Notes: generated by a model from the letters alone, not told the origin. Positions 5,572 to 16,031 are shown, counted from the first letter of the stretch. The stretch: DNA of 34,315 nucleotides from Nocardioides sp. (GCF_004803405.1 NZ_SSXI01000151.1:2054-36368), one strand, 5' to 3'. Program-made: numbers and translations.

Positions 5572-6419
5572 GACGCGGGCGAGCTGCCGGTACGCGCGAT
5601 CGTGCACATCGAAGCCGCCTGGCCCGAGCGCGAGCACATGGACACGGTCGCTGAGACCCGTTGGCTGACGACGCTGCCGTTCGGTCGTGACGGTACCCCG
5701 GACCTCGGCGCCATCGTCGCCCATGTCGACCCCCGACGGTCAGATGCCGCGGGAGTCCTCGACGCCCACCTCGAAGCCTCTCCACTGGTCCGAGGCGTAC
5801 GGTTCTCCGCCTCACACCACCCCACCGCGGTGTGCGCGACTTCGCCGATGGCCCGCACGTCCTCAAGAGCCGAACCTTCCTGCGAGGCTTCACCGCTGTC
5901 GCTGACCGGGGTCTATCGATGGAGATCTGGTGCTACGACCATCATCTGCCCGATGCGCTCACGCTCGTCACCGAGTACCCCGAGACCACATTCGTTCTGA
6001 ACCACTACGCGACGCCGGTCGGACTGTTCGGCCCCCGTGGGCGGCGAGTCGGACGGACCGCCGACCAGCGAGCGGCGCAGCTCGACGCATGGCGGAAGAA
6101 CGTCGCCGCGCTTGCCGACCACCCCAACGTCGTGGCCAAGCATTCAGGGCTCGGCATGCCGGTTCTCGGTGGTGAGCACAGCCGTCCGATCAGCGCGGCA
6201 TCGGTCGGTGAGATCGTCGACCGAGCAGCGCCGCTGATCCGCCATCTGCACGACTGCTTCGGGTCGGACCGCACGATGTGGGCCTCCAACTATCCGATCG
6301 ACAAGCCCGGACTTACCCTTCCAGCCACGCTGCGGGTCGTCACCGATGTATTGGGCTCTGATGCAGACATCAGGAAGCTCACGCACGACGTCGCGAGTTC
6401 CGTCTACCGCATCGGGTAA
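5572..6419 (+). pseudogene. Amidohydrolase (TIM-barrel, COG3618-like), headless and frameshifted
   Basis: Similarity resumes near 5590 with VRAIVHIEAAWP and runs through AETRWL, AIVAHVD, ASPLVRGVR and HHPTAV. It then shifts frame and continues RDFADGPHVLKSRTFLRGF through VLNHYATPVG, LADHPNVVAKHSGLGM and SNYPIDKPG to a stop at 6419. This is the order of predicted metal-dependent TIM-barrel hydrolases related to 2-pyrone-4,6-dicarboxylate lactonases. The N-terminal HxH metal site is absent, removed with the deletion that joined this remnant to the acyl-CoA dehydrogenase fragment. Removing one TG from TGTG at 5831-5834 restores a continuous frame. Two independent lesions make it a pseudogene. 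Confidence 0.78.
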
Positions 6420-6431
6420 GTCACTCGGCCT

Positions 6432-6566
6432 TCGCAGAACTACTTCGACGTGGGGGAGTACCAGCTCGGCCGACTGGCGAACTCACTCGAGCTGGGCTGT
6501 GACTAGGGCATCCTCTGGAAGCACAACGACAGGCTCGCTGGCGATAAACCGCAGGTCAGCCGCCGG
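6432..6566 (+). pseudogene. Copper amine oxidase remnant with internal deletion
   Basis: In one frame this reads SQNYFDVGEYQLGRLANSLE, LGCD, stop (TAG at 6504-6506), then GILWKHNDRLAGDKPQVSR. The first block matches the copper amine oxidase core that in Arthrobacter enzymes reads QNYFDTGEY, ANSLELGCDC. The second matches the GILAKHSD region about 34 residues further on. The join falls exactly at the stop, so an internal deletion of about 100 bp plus loss of both ends is the simplest reading. Neither the topaquinone tyrosine nor the copper histidines remain. These oxidases convert primary amines to aldehydes, which would fit a former catabolic cluster with the two remnants upstream. Confidence 0.62.
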
Positions 6567-6673
6567 TTCCCTCACTTGAACGCCGTTGACCGCAAACGAT
6601 CGAACTCACCCTCAGCACCATCGGCCTCTCCCGATGACGCACCACGTCGAGTGCGTGGCGCTCCTCGAGCCGG
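6567..6673. other. Short non-coding stretch
   Basis: Between the amine oxidase remnant and the stop of the minus-strand reductase gene. I see no gene, repeat or clear terminator here. Confidence 0.3.
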
Positions 6674-7249
6674 CTACCTGACGACGTCGTAACAGAGCTT
6701 CTGCACGCCGTTGGCGTAGGCCTCGCTCTCCACGAGCTCCAGCTTCTGGCGGTCCTTGGCGGTGTCGCTCCACATCCGCTTGCCCGCGCCGAGCACGGTG
6801 GGGAACACCAGCAGGTGGTAGCGGTCGACCAGGTCGGCGTCGGCCAGCCCGTGCGCCAGCGTTGCCGAGCCATGGACCGAGATCGGACCGCCGTCGGTCT
6901 GCTTGAGCGCGGCGACGTCGTCGAGCGAGCGGAGGATGGTGATCTCGCCCCAATTGTCGACGAGGTCCTCGTCCTTCAGGGTGGTCGAGACGACGTACTT
7001 CGGCATCGCGTTGTAGCGAGGGAACTCCTCGGTCATCGACGGCCAGACCGGCGCGAACGCCTGATAGCTGACACGGCCGAGCATCAGGGCACCAGCCTCC
7101 TCCTGCTCACGGGCCTTGAGGTCGTAGACCTCGGGGAGGAACTCGATGTCCTGGAACGTCCAGCCGCTGTTGGGGTAACCGGGCTCCGGGCCAGGGCCCT
7201 CGACGACGCCGTCGATCGAGACGAAGGCGGTGTAGATCAGCGTGCGCAT
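6674..7249 (-). CDS. RibD C-terminal / dihydrofolate-reductase-fold reductase
   Basis: 191 residues from ATG 7249, preceded by AAGGAG at good spacing. The opening RTLIYTAFVSIDGVVEGPG and later GALMLGRVSYQAFAPVWPSM, KYVVSTTL and GGPISVHGSATLAHGL are typical of the short stand-alone proteins of the RibD C-terminal / DHFR superfamily (YwjB type). They have an NAD(P)H-binding Rossmann-like core but usually unknown substrates. Its length matches the family. It stands alone, divergent from the ABC exporter gene at 7446, with about 195 bp between them that contain a SoxR-like operator nearer the exporter. It is probably not the folate-pathway enzyme itself. Confidence 0.88.
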   Translation of the reverse strand: MRTLIYTAFVSIDGVVEGPGPEPGYPNSGWTFQDIEFLPEVYDLKAREQEEAGALMLGRVSYQAFAPVWPSMTEEFPRYNAMPKYVVSTTLKDEDLVDNWGEITILRSLDDVAALKQTDGGPISVHGSATLAHGLADADLVDRYHLLVFPTVLGAGKRMWSDTAKDRQKLELVESEAYANGVQKLCYDVVR

Positions 7250-7373
7250 CTGAATGCTCCTTGTGACGAGTGGTCTGAGTCTTTCTCACCTACGCCACGA
7301 ACGGGAAGTGGGGAATACGACAGGCGGGCGCGACCTTCTTTTTCAAGTATCGGCGACTGACCGGTCGACGGGC

Positions 7374-7404
7374 TTGTCCTCAACTGCACTTGAGGTCCTA
7401 CTGT
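7374..7404 (+). promoter_or_regulatory. SoxR/MerR-type promoter and operator for the ABC exporter
   Basis: CCTCAA-CTGCAC-TTGAGG at 7378-7395 differs from the E. coli soxS SoxR operator at only three central positions and is a perfect 6-bp inverted repeat. It lies between TTGTCC (-35, 7374-7379) and TACTGT (-10, 7399-7404), which are 19 bp apart, the overlong spacer characteristic of MerR-family activation. Transcription should start near 7411, 35 nt before the exporter start codon. No MerR-family gene is in this window. Confidence 0.72.
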
Positions 7405-7445
7405 CGAGAAGCGGCCGTTGCGGCTGTCGAGGAACGGAGCCCGGA

Positions 7446-9335
7446 ATGAGCATGGAGTCGATCGCCTGGAACCAGCTGTACCGGCGCGCCCACAGCCCCG
7501 ACGAGGATCGCCGGTTCAGCATGGCGACGGCGCGCCGGATCCTGGCGTTCGCTCGTCCGCACCATCGCAAACTGGTGGGCTTCATGGTGCTGAGCGTCCT
7601 CACGGCGACCCTGGCGGTTCTCACGCCGGTCCTGGCCGGCGCGGTCGTCAACGCGATCGTCGACGCCGAGTCGTCGCGGAAGGTGTCCCTCCTGGCGCTC
7701 GGCATCGCGGGCATCGCCGTCGCCGATGCCGGCCTCGGCCTGCTGTCCCGGTGGCTCTCGTCGCGCATCGGCGAGGGACTGATCCTCGACCTGCGCACGG
7801 CAGTCTTCGACCACGTGCAGCGGATGCCGGTCGCGTTCTTCAACCGGACCCGCACGGGTGCCCTGGTGAGTCGCCTGAACAACGACGTGATCGGCGCGCA
7901 ACGGGCCTTCAGCAGCACCCTGTCCGGGGTCGTCGCCAACCTGGTGATGCTGGTGCTCACGCTGGCCGTCATGATCGGGATCTCGTGGAAGGTGACCCTC
8001 CTGGCGCTGGTGCTGCTGCCGGTCTTCGTGGTTCCCGCGCGACGGATGGGGCACCGACTGGCCAGCATCCAGCGCGAGGCCGCCGACCACAACGCGGCGA
8101 TGGGCAACCAGATGACCGAACGGTTCTCCGCGCCCGGCGCCACCCTGGTCAAGCTGTTCGGCCGGCCCGAGCAGGAGTCGGCCGAGTTCGCGGCGCGCGC
8201 GGAGCGGGTCGCGGAGATCGGCGTGCGCACCGCGATGGTGCAGGTCGTCTTCGTCACCGCCCTCACCTTCGTCTCGGCCCTCGCGGTGGCCGTCGTCTAC
8301 GGTCTCGGCGGCGTCCTCGCCCTGCGGGGCCAGCTGAACGCCGGTGACGTGGTCGCCCTGTCCCTGCTGCTGACCCGGCTCTACGCCCCGTTGACGGCGC
8401 TGGCGAGCGCGCGGGTCGAGGTGATGAGCGCGCTGGTGAGCTTCGAGCGGGTCTTCGAGGTGCTCGATCTCGACCCGCTCATCAAGGACCGGCCCGGGGC
8501 GCGTGCCCTCCCCGAGGGCCCGGTCGCGGTGGAGCTCGACGACGTGCGCTTCGCCTACCCCGCCGCCGACCAGGTCTCGCTGGCGTCCCTGGAGGCGGTC
8601 GCCACCCTGGACGCGCGCGGTGGCGAGGAGATCCTGCACGGGATCTCCCTGCGCGCCGAGCCCGGACAGGTGGTCGCCCTGGTGGGCTCCTCCGGTGCGG
8701 GGAAGTCGACCATCGCCCAGCTGGTCGCCCGGCTGTACGACGTCGACGCGGGCGCCGTACGACTGGCGGGGGTGGACGTGCGGGACCTGACGTCGGAGGC
8801 GGTCCGGGGTGCGATCGGCATGGTCACCCAGGACGGTCACCTGTTCCACGACTCGATCCGGGGCAACCTGCTGCTGGCCCGTCCGGAGGCGGACGAGGCG
8901 GACCTCTGGGACGCGCTGACCCGCGCCCGGCTGGCCGACCTGGTCCGGTCCCTGCCGGACGGTCTGGACACGGTGGTGGGGGAGCGCGGCTACCGGCTCT
9001 CGGGCGGCGAGCGCCAGCGACTCACCATCGCCCGGCTGCTCATGAAGCAGCCCCAGGTGGTGATCCTCGACGAGGCGACCGCCTCACTGGACTCCACCTC
9101 CGAGGCGGCGGTCCAGGCCGCGCTCGCCGAGGCGCTGGCCGGCCGCACGGCGCTCGTGATCGCGCACCGGCTCTCCACGATCCGCGCGGCGGACCTGATC
9201 CTCGTGGTGGAGGACGGCCGGATCGTGGAGCGTGGCTCCCATGCGGCGCTGATGACGGCCGGTGGACGCTACGAGGAGCTGTACCGCACCCAGTTCGCCG
9301 AGGGCGGAGGCGACGTGCTGACCGTCGCCCGCTGA
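7446..9335 (+). CDS. Type I ABC exporter, fused membrane and ATPase domains
   Basis: 629 residues from ATG 7446, which has GGAG 7 nt upstream. The frame is open further upstream, but the promoter at 7374-7404 excludes that extension. About six membrane helices occupy residues 40-340, with the coupling segment RMPVAFFNRTRTGALVSRLN. The ATPase domain has Walker A GSSGAGKS (414-421), signature LSGGERQ (518-524), Walker B VVILDEAT (538-545) and a switch His in IAHRLSTI. It is a half-transporter that must dimerise. The SoxR-like operator suggests induction by redox-active compounds such as phenazines or quinones, and therefore a drug or metabolite export role. The substrate is not deducible. Confidence 0.92.
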   Translation: MSMESIAWNQLYRRAHSPDEDRRFSMATARRILAFARPHHRKLVGFMVLSVLTATLAVLTPVLAGAVVNAIVDAESSRKVSLLALGIAGIAVADAGLGLLSRWLSSRIGEGLILDLRTAVFDHVQRMPVAFFNRTRTGALVSRLNNDVIGAQRAFSSTLSGVVANLVMLVLTLAVMIGISWKVTLLALVLLPVFVVPARRMGHRLASIQREAADHNAAMGNQMTERFSAPGATLVKLFGRPEQESAEFAARAERVAEIGVRTAMVQVVFVTALTFVSALAVAVVYGLGGVLALRGQLNAGDVVALSLLLTRLYAPLTALASARVEVMSALVSFERVFEVLDLDPLIKDRPGARALPEGPVAVELDDVRFAYPAADQVSLASLEAVATLDARGGEEILHGISLRAEPGQVVALVGSSGAGKSTIAQLVARLYDVDAGAVRLAGVDVRDLTSEAVRGAIGMVTQDGHLFHDSIRGNLLLARPEADEADLWDALTRARLADLVRSLPDGLDTVVGERGYRLSGGERQRLTIARLLMKQPQVVILDEATASLDSTSEAAVQAALAEALAGRTALVIAHRLSTIRAADLILVVEDGRIVERGSHAALMTAGGRYEELYRTQFAEGGGDVLTVAR

Positions 9336-9342
9336 GGGTCGG

Positions 9343-10296
9343 TCATCGCCGCGCCGCATAGATCCGGCGTACGACGTCCTCGATGTCCGGCTCCTCGACG
9401 GCGAGGTCGCGGACCTCGGCCCGCCGGGAGACGTCGGCCAGCACCCGGGCTGCGGTGGTCGCCTCCGCGTCGAACGCCAGCCGCTGCCTCAGGCCGTGGC
9501 CCTCGCTGGCGAGGTGCCGCGTGCCCGGGACGTCGAGGAGATCGGGAACCGGCTCGCTGAGGTCCACCACCAGCACCCGCTCCGCGCCGACGGTGCGGGA
9601 GAGGCCGGGCAGGTCACCGTCGTACGCGAGACGCCCGCGGTCGATGACCAGGACCCGGTCGCAGAGCCGTTCGACGTCGCCCATGTCGTGGGTGGTCAGC
9701 AGCAGGGTAGTCCCGTGCAGCCTGCGCTCGGCCACGAGGAACTCGCGGAGCCGCTGCTTGGAGAGCACGTCGAGACCGATCGTCGGCTCGTCCAGGATCA
9801 CCAGCCGGGGCGAGTGGAGGAGCGCCGCGGCCACCTCGGCCCGCATGCGCTGGCCGAGCGAGAGCTGGCGGACCGGGGTGGTGAGGAAGTCGGCCATCTC
9901 CAGCTGCTCGACGAGCTCACCCGTCCGCGCCCGCTCCGCCTCGCCGGTGAGCGCGTGGACGGCGGCGAGGATCCGGAACGACTCCTGCACCGGGAGGTCC
10001 CACCAGAGCTGGGAGCGCTGCCCGAACACCACGCCCACCTGACGTGCGAGCCGTCGTCGCTCACGCACCGGGTGCAGCCCACAGGTCCTCACCTCCCCGC
10101 GGGTCGGCACCAGGATGCCGGTGAGCATCTTGATGGTGGTGGACTTCCCGGCGCCGTTCGCGCCGATGTACCCGACCGCCTCCCCGGGCTCGACACCGAC
10201 GGTGAGGTCGTCGACGGCGACCACCTTCCGCCGGCGCAGGCGCTCGCGCACGTGGAAGTCCCGTCCGAGCCCGGTCATCTGGATGATCGGCTCCAT
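9343..10296 (-). CDS. ABC-2 exporter ATP-binding protein (daunorubicin-resistance type)
   Basis: 317 residues from ATG 10296, with GGGAGGTGG upstream. Longer frames extend into the permease gene and are not used. Walker A GANGAGKST is at 45-53, with signature LSLGQRMR and Walker B LVILDEPTIGLD, followed by the C-terminal extension typical of COG4586-type ATPases. The start codon overlaps the upstream permease stop (TGATG), so translation is coupled. It is the last gene of a three-gene minus-strand operon with two DUF990-like permeases, and the three together form one exporter. Its 3' end is only 7 bp from the convergent ABC exporter's stop, with no terminator visible. Confidence 0.92.
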   Translation of the reverse strand: MEPIIQMTGLGRDFHVRERLRRRKVVAVDDLTVGVEPGEAVGYIGANGAGKSTTIKMLTGILVPTRGEVRTCGLHPVRERRRLARQVGVVFGQRSQLWWDLPVQESFRILAAVHALTGEAERARTGELVEQLEMADFLTTPVRQLSLGQRMRAEVAAALLHSPRLVILDEPTIGLDVLSKQRLREFLVAERRLHGTTLLLTTHDMGDVERLCDRVLVIDRGRLAYDGDLPGLSRTVGAERVLVVDLSEPVPDLLDVPGTRHLASEGHGLRQRLAFDAEATTAARVLADVSRRAEVRDLAVEEPDIEDVVRRIYAARR

Positions 10297-11117
10297 CAAC
10301 CGCCACCTCCCTGGTAGTGCCGCACTCCCCACCGCCAGGTGAGCAGGGCCACGATCCATGCCCACACCGCGGCGAGCGGGGCGCACCAGCCCAACCACGA
10401 GGGCATCCACTCCGCGCCCGGCAGGTCCAGCAGCGCCATGGCGGGCAGGAAGGCGGTGAACGCCATCGGGAAGAAGAACCCGAACACGACGACGATCGGC
10501 CGACCCCACACCGACGCCGGCTGCGTGGCCGCGTAGCGGCCGCCGTAGACGAAGGCGTTGGTGGCCTCGGCCCCGTCCAGCAGGAAGAACTGCATGCCCG
10601 CCGCCCCCACGAACATCGCTGCGAACATGGCGTACCCGCTGAGGACGGCGAGTGCGAGGAGCACGACGGCGGAGACGTTCCAGGCGATGTCGTTGAGGAC
10701 CAGTCCCGTGACGAGCGCGGCCAGTCCGACGGCGACTCGGGCCAGGCGCCGCAGGCTGATGTCGCTGGTGATCAGCTGGAGCAGCAGGGGCTGCGGTCTC
10801 AGGTAGAAGACGTCGAGCGTTCCGGCACGGACGTAGCTCGGCAGCGTGTCGCAGTGCCCGACGGACAGGTCGGCCAGCGAGTAGCAGAGCTCGGCCAGCC
10901 CGAAGACCAGCAGCATCTGGGTGAAGTGGAGGCCGCCGATCTCGACGACACTGTGGAAGAGCACCCAGATCTCGGCCAGCTCGATGAGCCCGATCAGCAG
11001 CGAGCTGAGGAGGTCGAGGGCGAAGCCGGCGCGGTAGGAGCGCTGGGACCGCACGCGCGAGGCGAGCACCGCGCGGTAGGGGCGCAGCCGGGTGCGGAGG
11101 TCGAGCACCTCAACCAC
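10296..11117 (-). CDS. ABC-2 family permease (COG3694-like)
   Basis: 273 residues from GTG 11117, which overlaps the previous permease gene by 8 nt. The protein has about six membrane helices, including FALDLLSSLLIGLIELAEIW near the N-terminus and VVVFGFFFPMAFTAFLPAMA near the C-terminus. The conserved SYVRAGTLDVFYLRPQP block after the second helix is a hallmark of the DUF990 / ABC-2 permeases that pair with daunorubicin-type ATPases. It heterodimerises, by analogy, with the product of 11110-11916. The substrate is unknown. Confidence 0.88.
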   Translation of the reverse strand: MVEVLDLRTRLRPYRAVLASRVRSQRSYRAGFALDLLSSLLIGLIELAEIWVLFHSVVEIGGLHFTQMLLVFGLAELCYSLADLSVGHCDTLPSYVRAGTLDVFYLRPQPLLLQLITSDISLRRLARVAVGLAALVTGLVLNDIAWNVSAVVLLALAVLSGYAMFAAMFVGAAGMQFFLLDGAEATNAFVYGGRYAATQPASVWGRPIVVVFGFFFPMAFTAFLPAMALLDLPGAEWMPSWLGWCAPLAAVWAWIVALLTWRWGVRHYQGGGG

Positions 11118-11916
11118 CCTGCACCTCCAGATGCCGGCGTCCGGCGCGCGTCAGCAGCTGCCCGAGCCCGCCGATCACGAGCAGCCACGCGAGCTGCGCG
11201 CCGACCAGTCCGAGGGACGCCGCCAGATCCACCCGGGCGGTGATGACGTCCACCGGGTACTGCAGCATCGCGGGGAACGGCGTGGCGTGCGCCAGCGCCT
11301 CCAGCCACGCCGGGAACAGGGGGATCGGGACGAAGAGGCCGGCGAGGAATCCCGACACCGCCAGGTAGAAGATCTGCAGGCCTCGGGTGTCGACGAGCCA
11401 GAAGCCCAGGGCCGCGATCAGGTAGACCGTCGCGCCGGCGACCACGATGCCGAGCAGTAGGCTCACCGCCCCCAACAGGTACGGCGCCGGGTGGGTGGGC
11501 ATCGCCATGCCGACGACGAGGGCGCCGATCAGCACCGCGGGCAGGCCGCGCGGGAGCAGGTTGAACAGGGACCGGCCGACCTCGGTGGCGATCGCCGCGC
11601 CCTGGACGTCGACGGGCCGCAGGAAGTCCACCGCCACGTCACCGGACTTCACCCGCTCCGCCATCTCGCTGCGGCCGGAGAGGTTGACCGAGCCGAGCAG
11701 CCCCTGCGAGATCCAGACGTAGGCGCTCATCAGCCCGACGTCGTACCCCTCGACCGCCCCGCCGCCGGCGCGGACCGTGGCGAAGAGGATCACGACCTTC
11801 AGCAGCCCGAAGGTGGAGTTGGCGACGAGGCCGCCGAGCGCGGCGAGCCGGTATCTCGACTGGCGGCGGAACCCCGCGACGAGGAGTCGCCAGTAGACCC
11901 GAGTCGTCGCGCGCAT
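11110..11916 (-). CDS. ABC-2 family permease (COG4587-like)
   Basis: 268 residues from ATG 11916. There is no ribosome site. TAGGTT lies 9 nt upstream (11926-11931), so the message is probably leaderless or nearly so. About six membrane helices are seen, and the SGDVAVDFLRPVDVQG motif corresponds to the same DUF990 signature as in the sister permease. The segment YLAVSGFLAGLFVPIPLFPA resembles ABC-2 permease cores. As the first gene of the operon it sets expression of the whole exporter. The sister permease overlaps it by 8 nt and the ATPase follows. Confidence 0.88.
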   Translation of the reverse strand: MRATTRVYWRLLVAGFRRQSRYRLAALGGLVANSTFGLLKVVILFATVRAGGGAVEGYDVGLMSAYVWISQGLLGSVNLSGRSEMAERVKSGDVAVDFLRPVDVQGAAIATEVGRSLFNLLPRGLPAVLIGALVVGMAMPTHPAPYLLGAVSLLLGIVVAGATVYLIAALGFWLVDTRGLQIFYLAVSGFLAGLFVPIPLFPAWLEALAHATPFPAMLQYPVDVITARVDLAASLGLVGAQLAWLLVIGGLGQLLTRAGRRHLEVQGG

Positions 11917-11993
11917 GAGGGGGAGAACCTACGGCGACACGCGGTGGCACGCCAAGTGCCGCCCGTCCTCGCAATCTGGCTCGACGTCATGTA

Positions 11994-12017
11994 TCTTGAT
12001 GTCAAGACATTGACATC
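11994..12017. promoter_or_regulatory. Overlapping inverted repeats in the acnA promoter
   Basis: Two nested symmetries share bases. TCTTGA-TG-TCAAGA spans 11994-12007, and a perfect 8-bp inverted repeat GATGTCAA-GACA-TTGACATC spans 11998-12017. The second covers the candidate -35 hexamer (12010-12015), the position expected for a repressor. No matching regulator gene lies nearby. Confidence 0.55.
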
Positions 12018-12038
12018 GGCTGTTCGTGCCGCTACTTA
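12010..12038 (+). promoter_or_regulatory. acnA promoter
   Basis: A consensus -35, TTGACA (12010-12015), is followed after 17 bp by TACTTA (12033-12038). Transcription would start near 12045, giving a leader of about 88 nt before ATG 12133. The next -10-like hexamer, TAGGTT at 12037, would need a 21-bp spacer and is less likely. Confidence 0.5.
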
Positions 12039-12054
12039 GGTTCGCCTCACTATC
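12036..12054. promoter_or_regulatory. Possible iron box (DtxR/IdeR type)
   Basis: TTAGGTTCGCCTCACTATC matches 13 of 19 positions of the DtxR/IdeR consensus TTAGGTTAGSCTAACCTAA, with the left half perfect and the right half weak. It overlaps the -10 region and transcription start of acnA. The poor right half leaves this uncertain. Confidence 0.28.
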
Positions 12055-12132
12055 GGGTCGTCGACGCGCGGCGGCAAGATGAACAGCTCAGGCACCCGAG
12101 CGCACAGCAGCGACGAGGAGACGGAGACGCGG

Positions 12133-14961
<2,829 letters not shown>

Positions 14962-15004
14962 CGCTTCGGAGGTCGGGGAGGTCGCGCAGCGACCGTCACG
15001 AGAC

Positions 15005-15043
15005 CCGACGGCCCGCCCCTCCAGGTGAGGGGCGGGCCGTCGG
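15005..15043. terminator. Strong bidirectional terminator after acnA
   Basis: A perfect 16-bp GC-rich stem with a 7-nt loop (CCAGGTG): the left arm is 15005-15020 and the right arm 15028-15043. It lies 44 bp after the acnA stop and 19 bp before the stop of the convergent minus-strand gene, so it can serve both. It lacks a T-tract, as is common in actinobacteria. Confidence 0.85.
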
Positions 15044-15061
15044 CGTTCGCGCGCGGCGAGG

Positions 15062-15751
15062 TCAGAGCCGCTCGGTGAGCCGGTCCCGGGTGGCGGGGGA
15101 CACCCGACTCTCGAGCAGCCCGCGCGCGTCGGGGTCCAGCTGCTCCGCGGCCGTGAGGACACCCTGGAGTCGCTCGTCGGACAGCTCGTCGATGACCGCC
15201 TCCAGCTGCGCGGGATCGTCGGCGTACAGAGCGACACGGAGCAGCTCGTCGGCAGTGGCGTTCTCGACCACCCGGGTCGCGACCTCGGTCGAGACGACGG
15301 CGACGAGGCGACCGAGCGCAGCATGCTCGCCATCGGCCAGGATCTGGCGGCCGACGTCGACGAGCAGCTGGTCGGGAAGGCCGCGGATCAGCCCCTCGAC
15401 GCGCTCCGGGTCGAGTCGCGCGGCGACCTGCGCCAGGAACGGCGCGGGCAGGTGTCCGGCGAGCTTGGCCGCGTCGGCCGGCTCGATCACCGCGGCGACA
15501 CGGGCGCTCAGCCGGGGACCGAACGCGTGCTGGGCCACCTTGCTCGCGATGGACGTCGGCACCATGCCGGTGAGGCCGGCGACCCGCTGGACGCGACCGG
15601 CGTTGCGCTCGGCGATCGCGGTGCGCACCGCCCCGGTCAGCGACCTGATCTCGTCGGGGCTGCTGGCGGTGAGGAACATGAGCTCGTCGCCGGTCACGCC
15701 GAGGGCGGCCGTGAGCTTCTCGACCTCGATCCGAGCGGCGAGGTCAGCCAC
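15062..15751 (-). CDS. Unknown helical protein, partner of the upstream small gene
   Basis: 229 residues from GTG 15751, whose GTGGCTGA overlaps the stop of the upstream small gene by 8 nt. The open frame continues far upstream to 17011, but that part is antisense to real plus-strand genes and is not coding. The sequence is almost entirely helical, with repeating units such as AAKLAGHLPAPFLAQVAARL, VEGLIRGLPDQLLVDVGRQI and LEAVIDELSDERLQGVLTAA. These recall short alpha-solenoid repeats like the MgtE N domain, though I cannot assign them. There are no membrane segments or catalytic motifs. Coupling to the 83-residue protein suggests the two work together. Confidence 0.68.
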   Translation of the reverse strand: MADLAARIEVEKLTAALGVTGDELMFLTASSPDEIRSLTGAVRTAIAERNAGRVQRVAGLTGMVPTSIASKVAQHAFGPRLSARVAAVIEPADAAKLAGHLPAPFLAQVAARLDPERVEGLIRGLPDQLLVDVGRQILADGEHAALGRLVAVVSTEVATRVVENATADELLRVALYADDPAQLEAVIDELSDERLQGVLTAAEQLDPDARGLLESRVSPATRDRLTERL

Positions 15752-15995
15752 GGCGGCCGCCCGGTAGCAGCATGGCCCGAGCCGGACCGCGCAGCAGCCG
15801 CGGGACGAGGCGCAGTGCGTCCTCGGAGGCCGTCGCGAACGCCGCGTCCTCCGCCTCGAGCGCCTCGGCCACGGCGGACTGGAGCGTCTCGATCTTGCCG
15901 GCGTCGTACCTGCGAAGCATGAGGAGCTGCTCCTCGTCGACGCCGAGCAGCTCCGCCAGTGGCGCGAGTGTCGGCGACTTTGCCTTTGCACCCAT
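15744..15995 (-). CDS. Unknown 83-residue helical protein
   Basis: Runs from ATG 15995 with no ribosome site. A TATCGT hexamer sits 6 nt upstream, so the message is probably leaderless. The product reads [20 protein letters not shown], then [20 protein letters not shown], and ends basic. The N-terminal [22 protein letters not shown] resembles the start of a helix-turn-helix or a small helical bundle but is too short for a firm call. The downstream gene overlaps its last 8 nt, and that protein's N-terminus (VEKLTAALGVTGDELMFLTA) looks like a paralogous version of this segment. Both may descend from a duplicated unit. Confidence 0.62.
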   Translation of the reverse strand: MGAKAKSPTLAPLAELLGVDEEQLLMLRRYDAGKIETLQSAVAEALEAEDAAFATASEDALRLVPRLLRGPARAMLLPGGRRG

Positions 15996-16001
15996 CCGGC
16001 C

Positions 16002-16031
16002 ACGATAGAGGGCAGGCCCTGGCGATACCGT
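16002..16031. promoter_or_regulatory. Two back-to-back -10 elements for divergent leaderless genes
   Basis: On the minus strand TATCGT (16007-16002) lies 6 nt before ATG 15995. On the plus strand TACCGT (16026-16031) lies 6 nt before ATG 16038. With 17-bp spacers each promoter's -35 position would fall on the other's -10 element, so polymerase binding should be mutually exclusive. Confidence 0.5.

Noticed and set aside
5545..6000. Separate gene starting at GTG 5545
   Set aside because: The apparent start falls inside the acyl-CoA dehydrogenase fragment, and the family N-terminus with the metal site is missing; it is part of a pseudogene.
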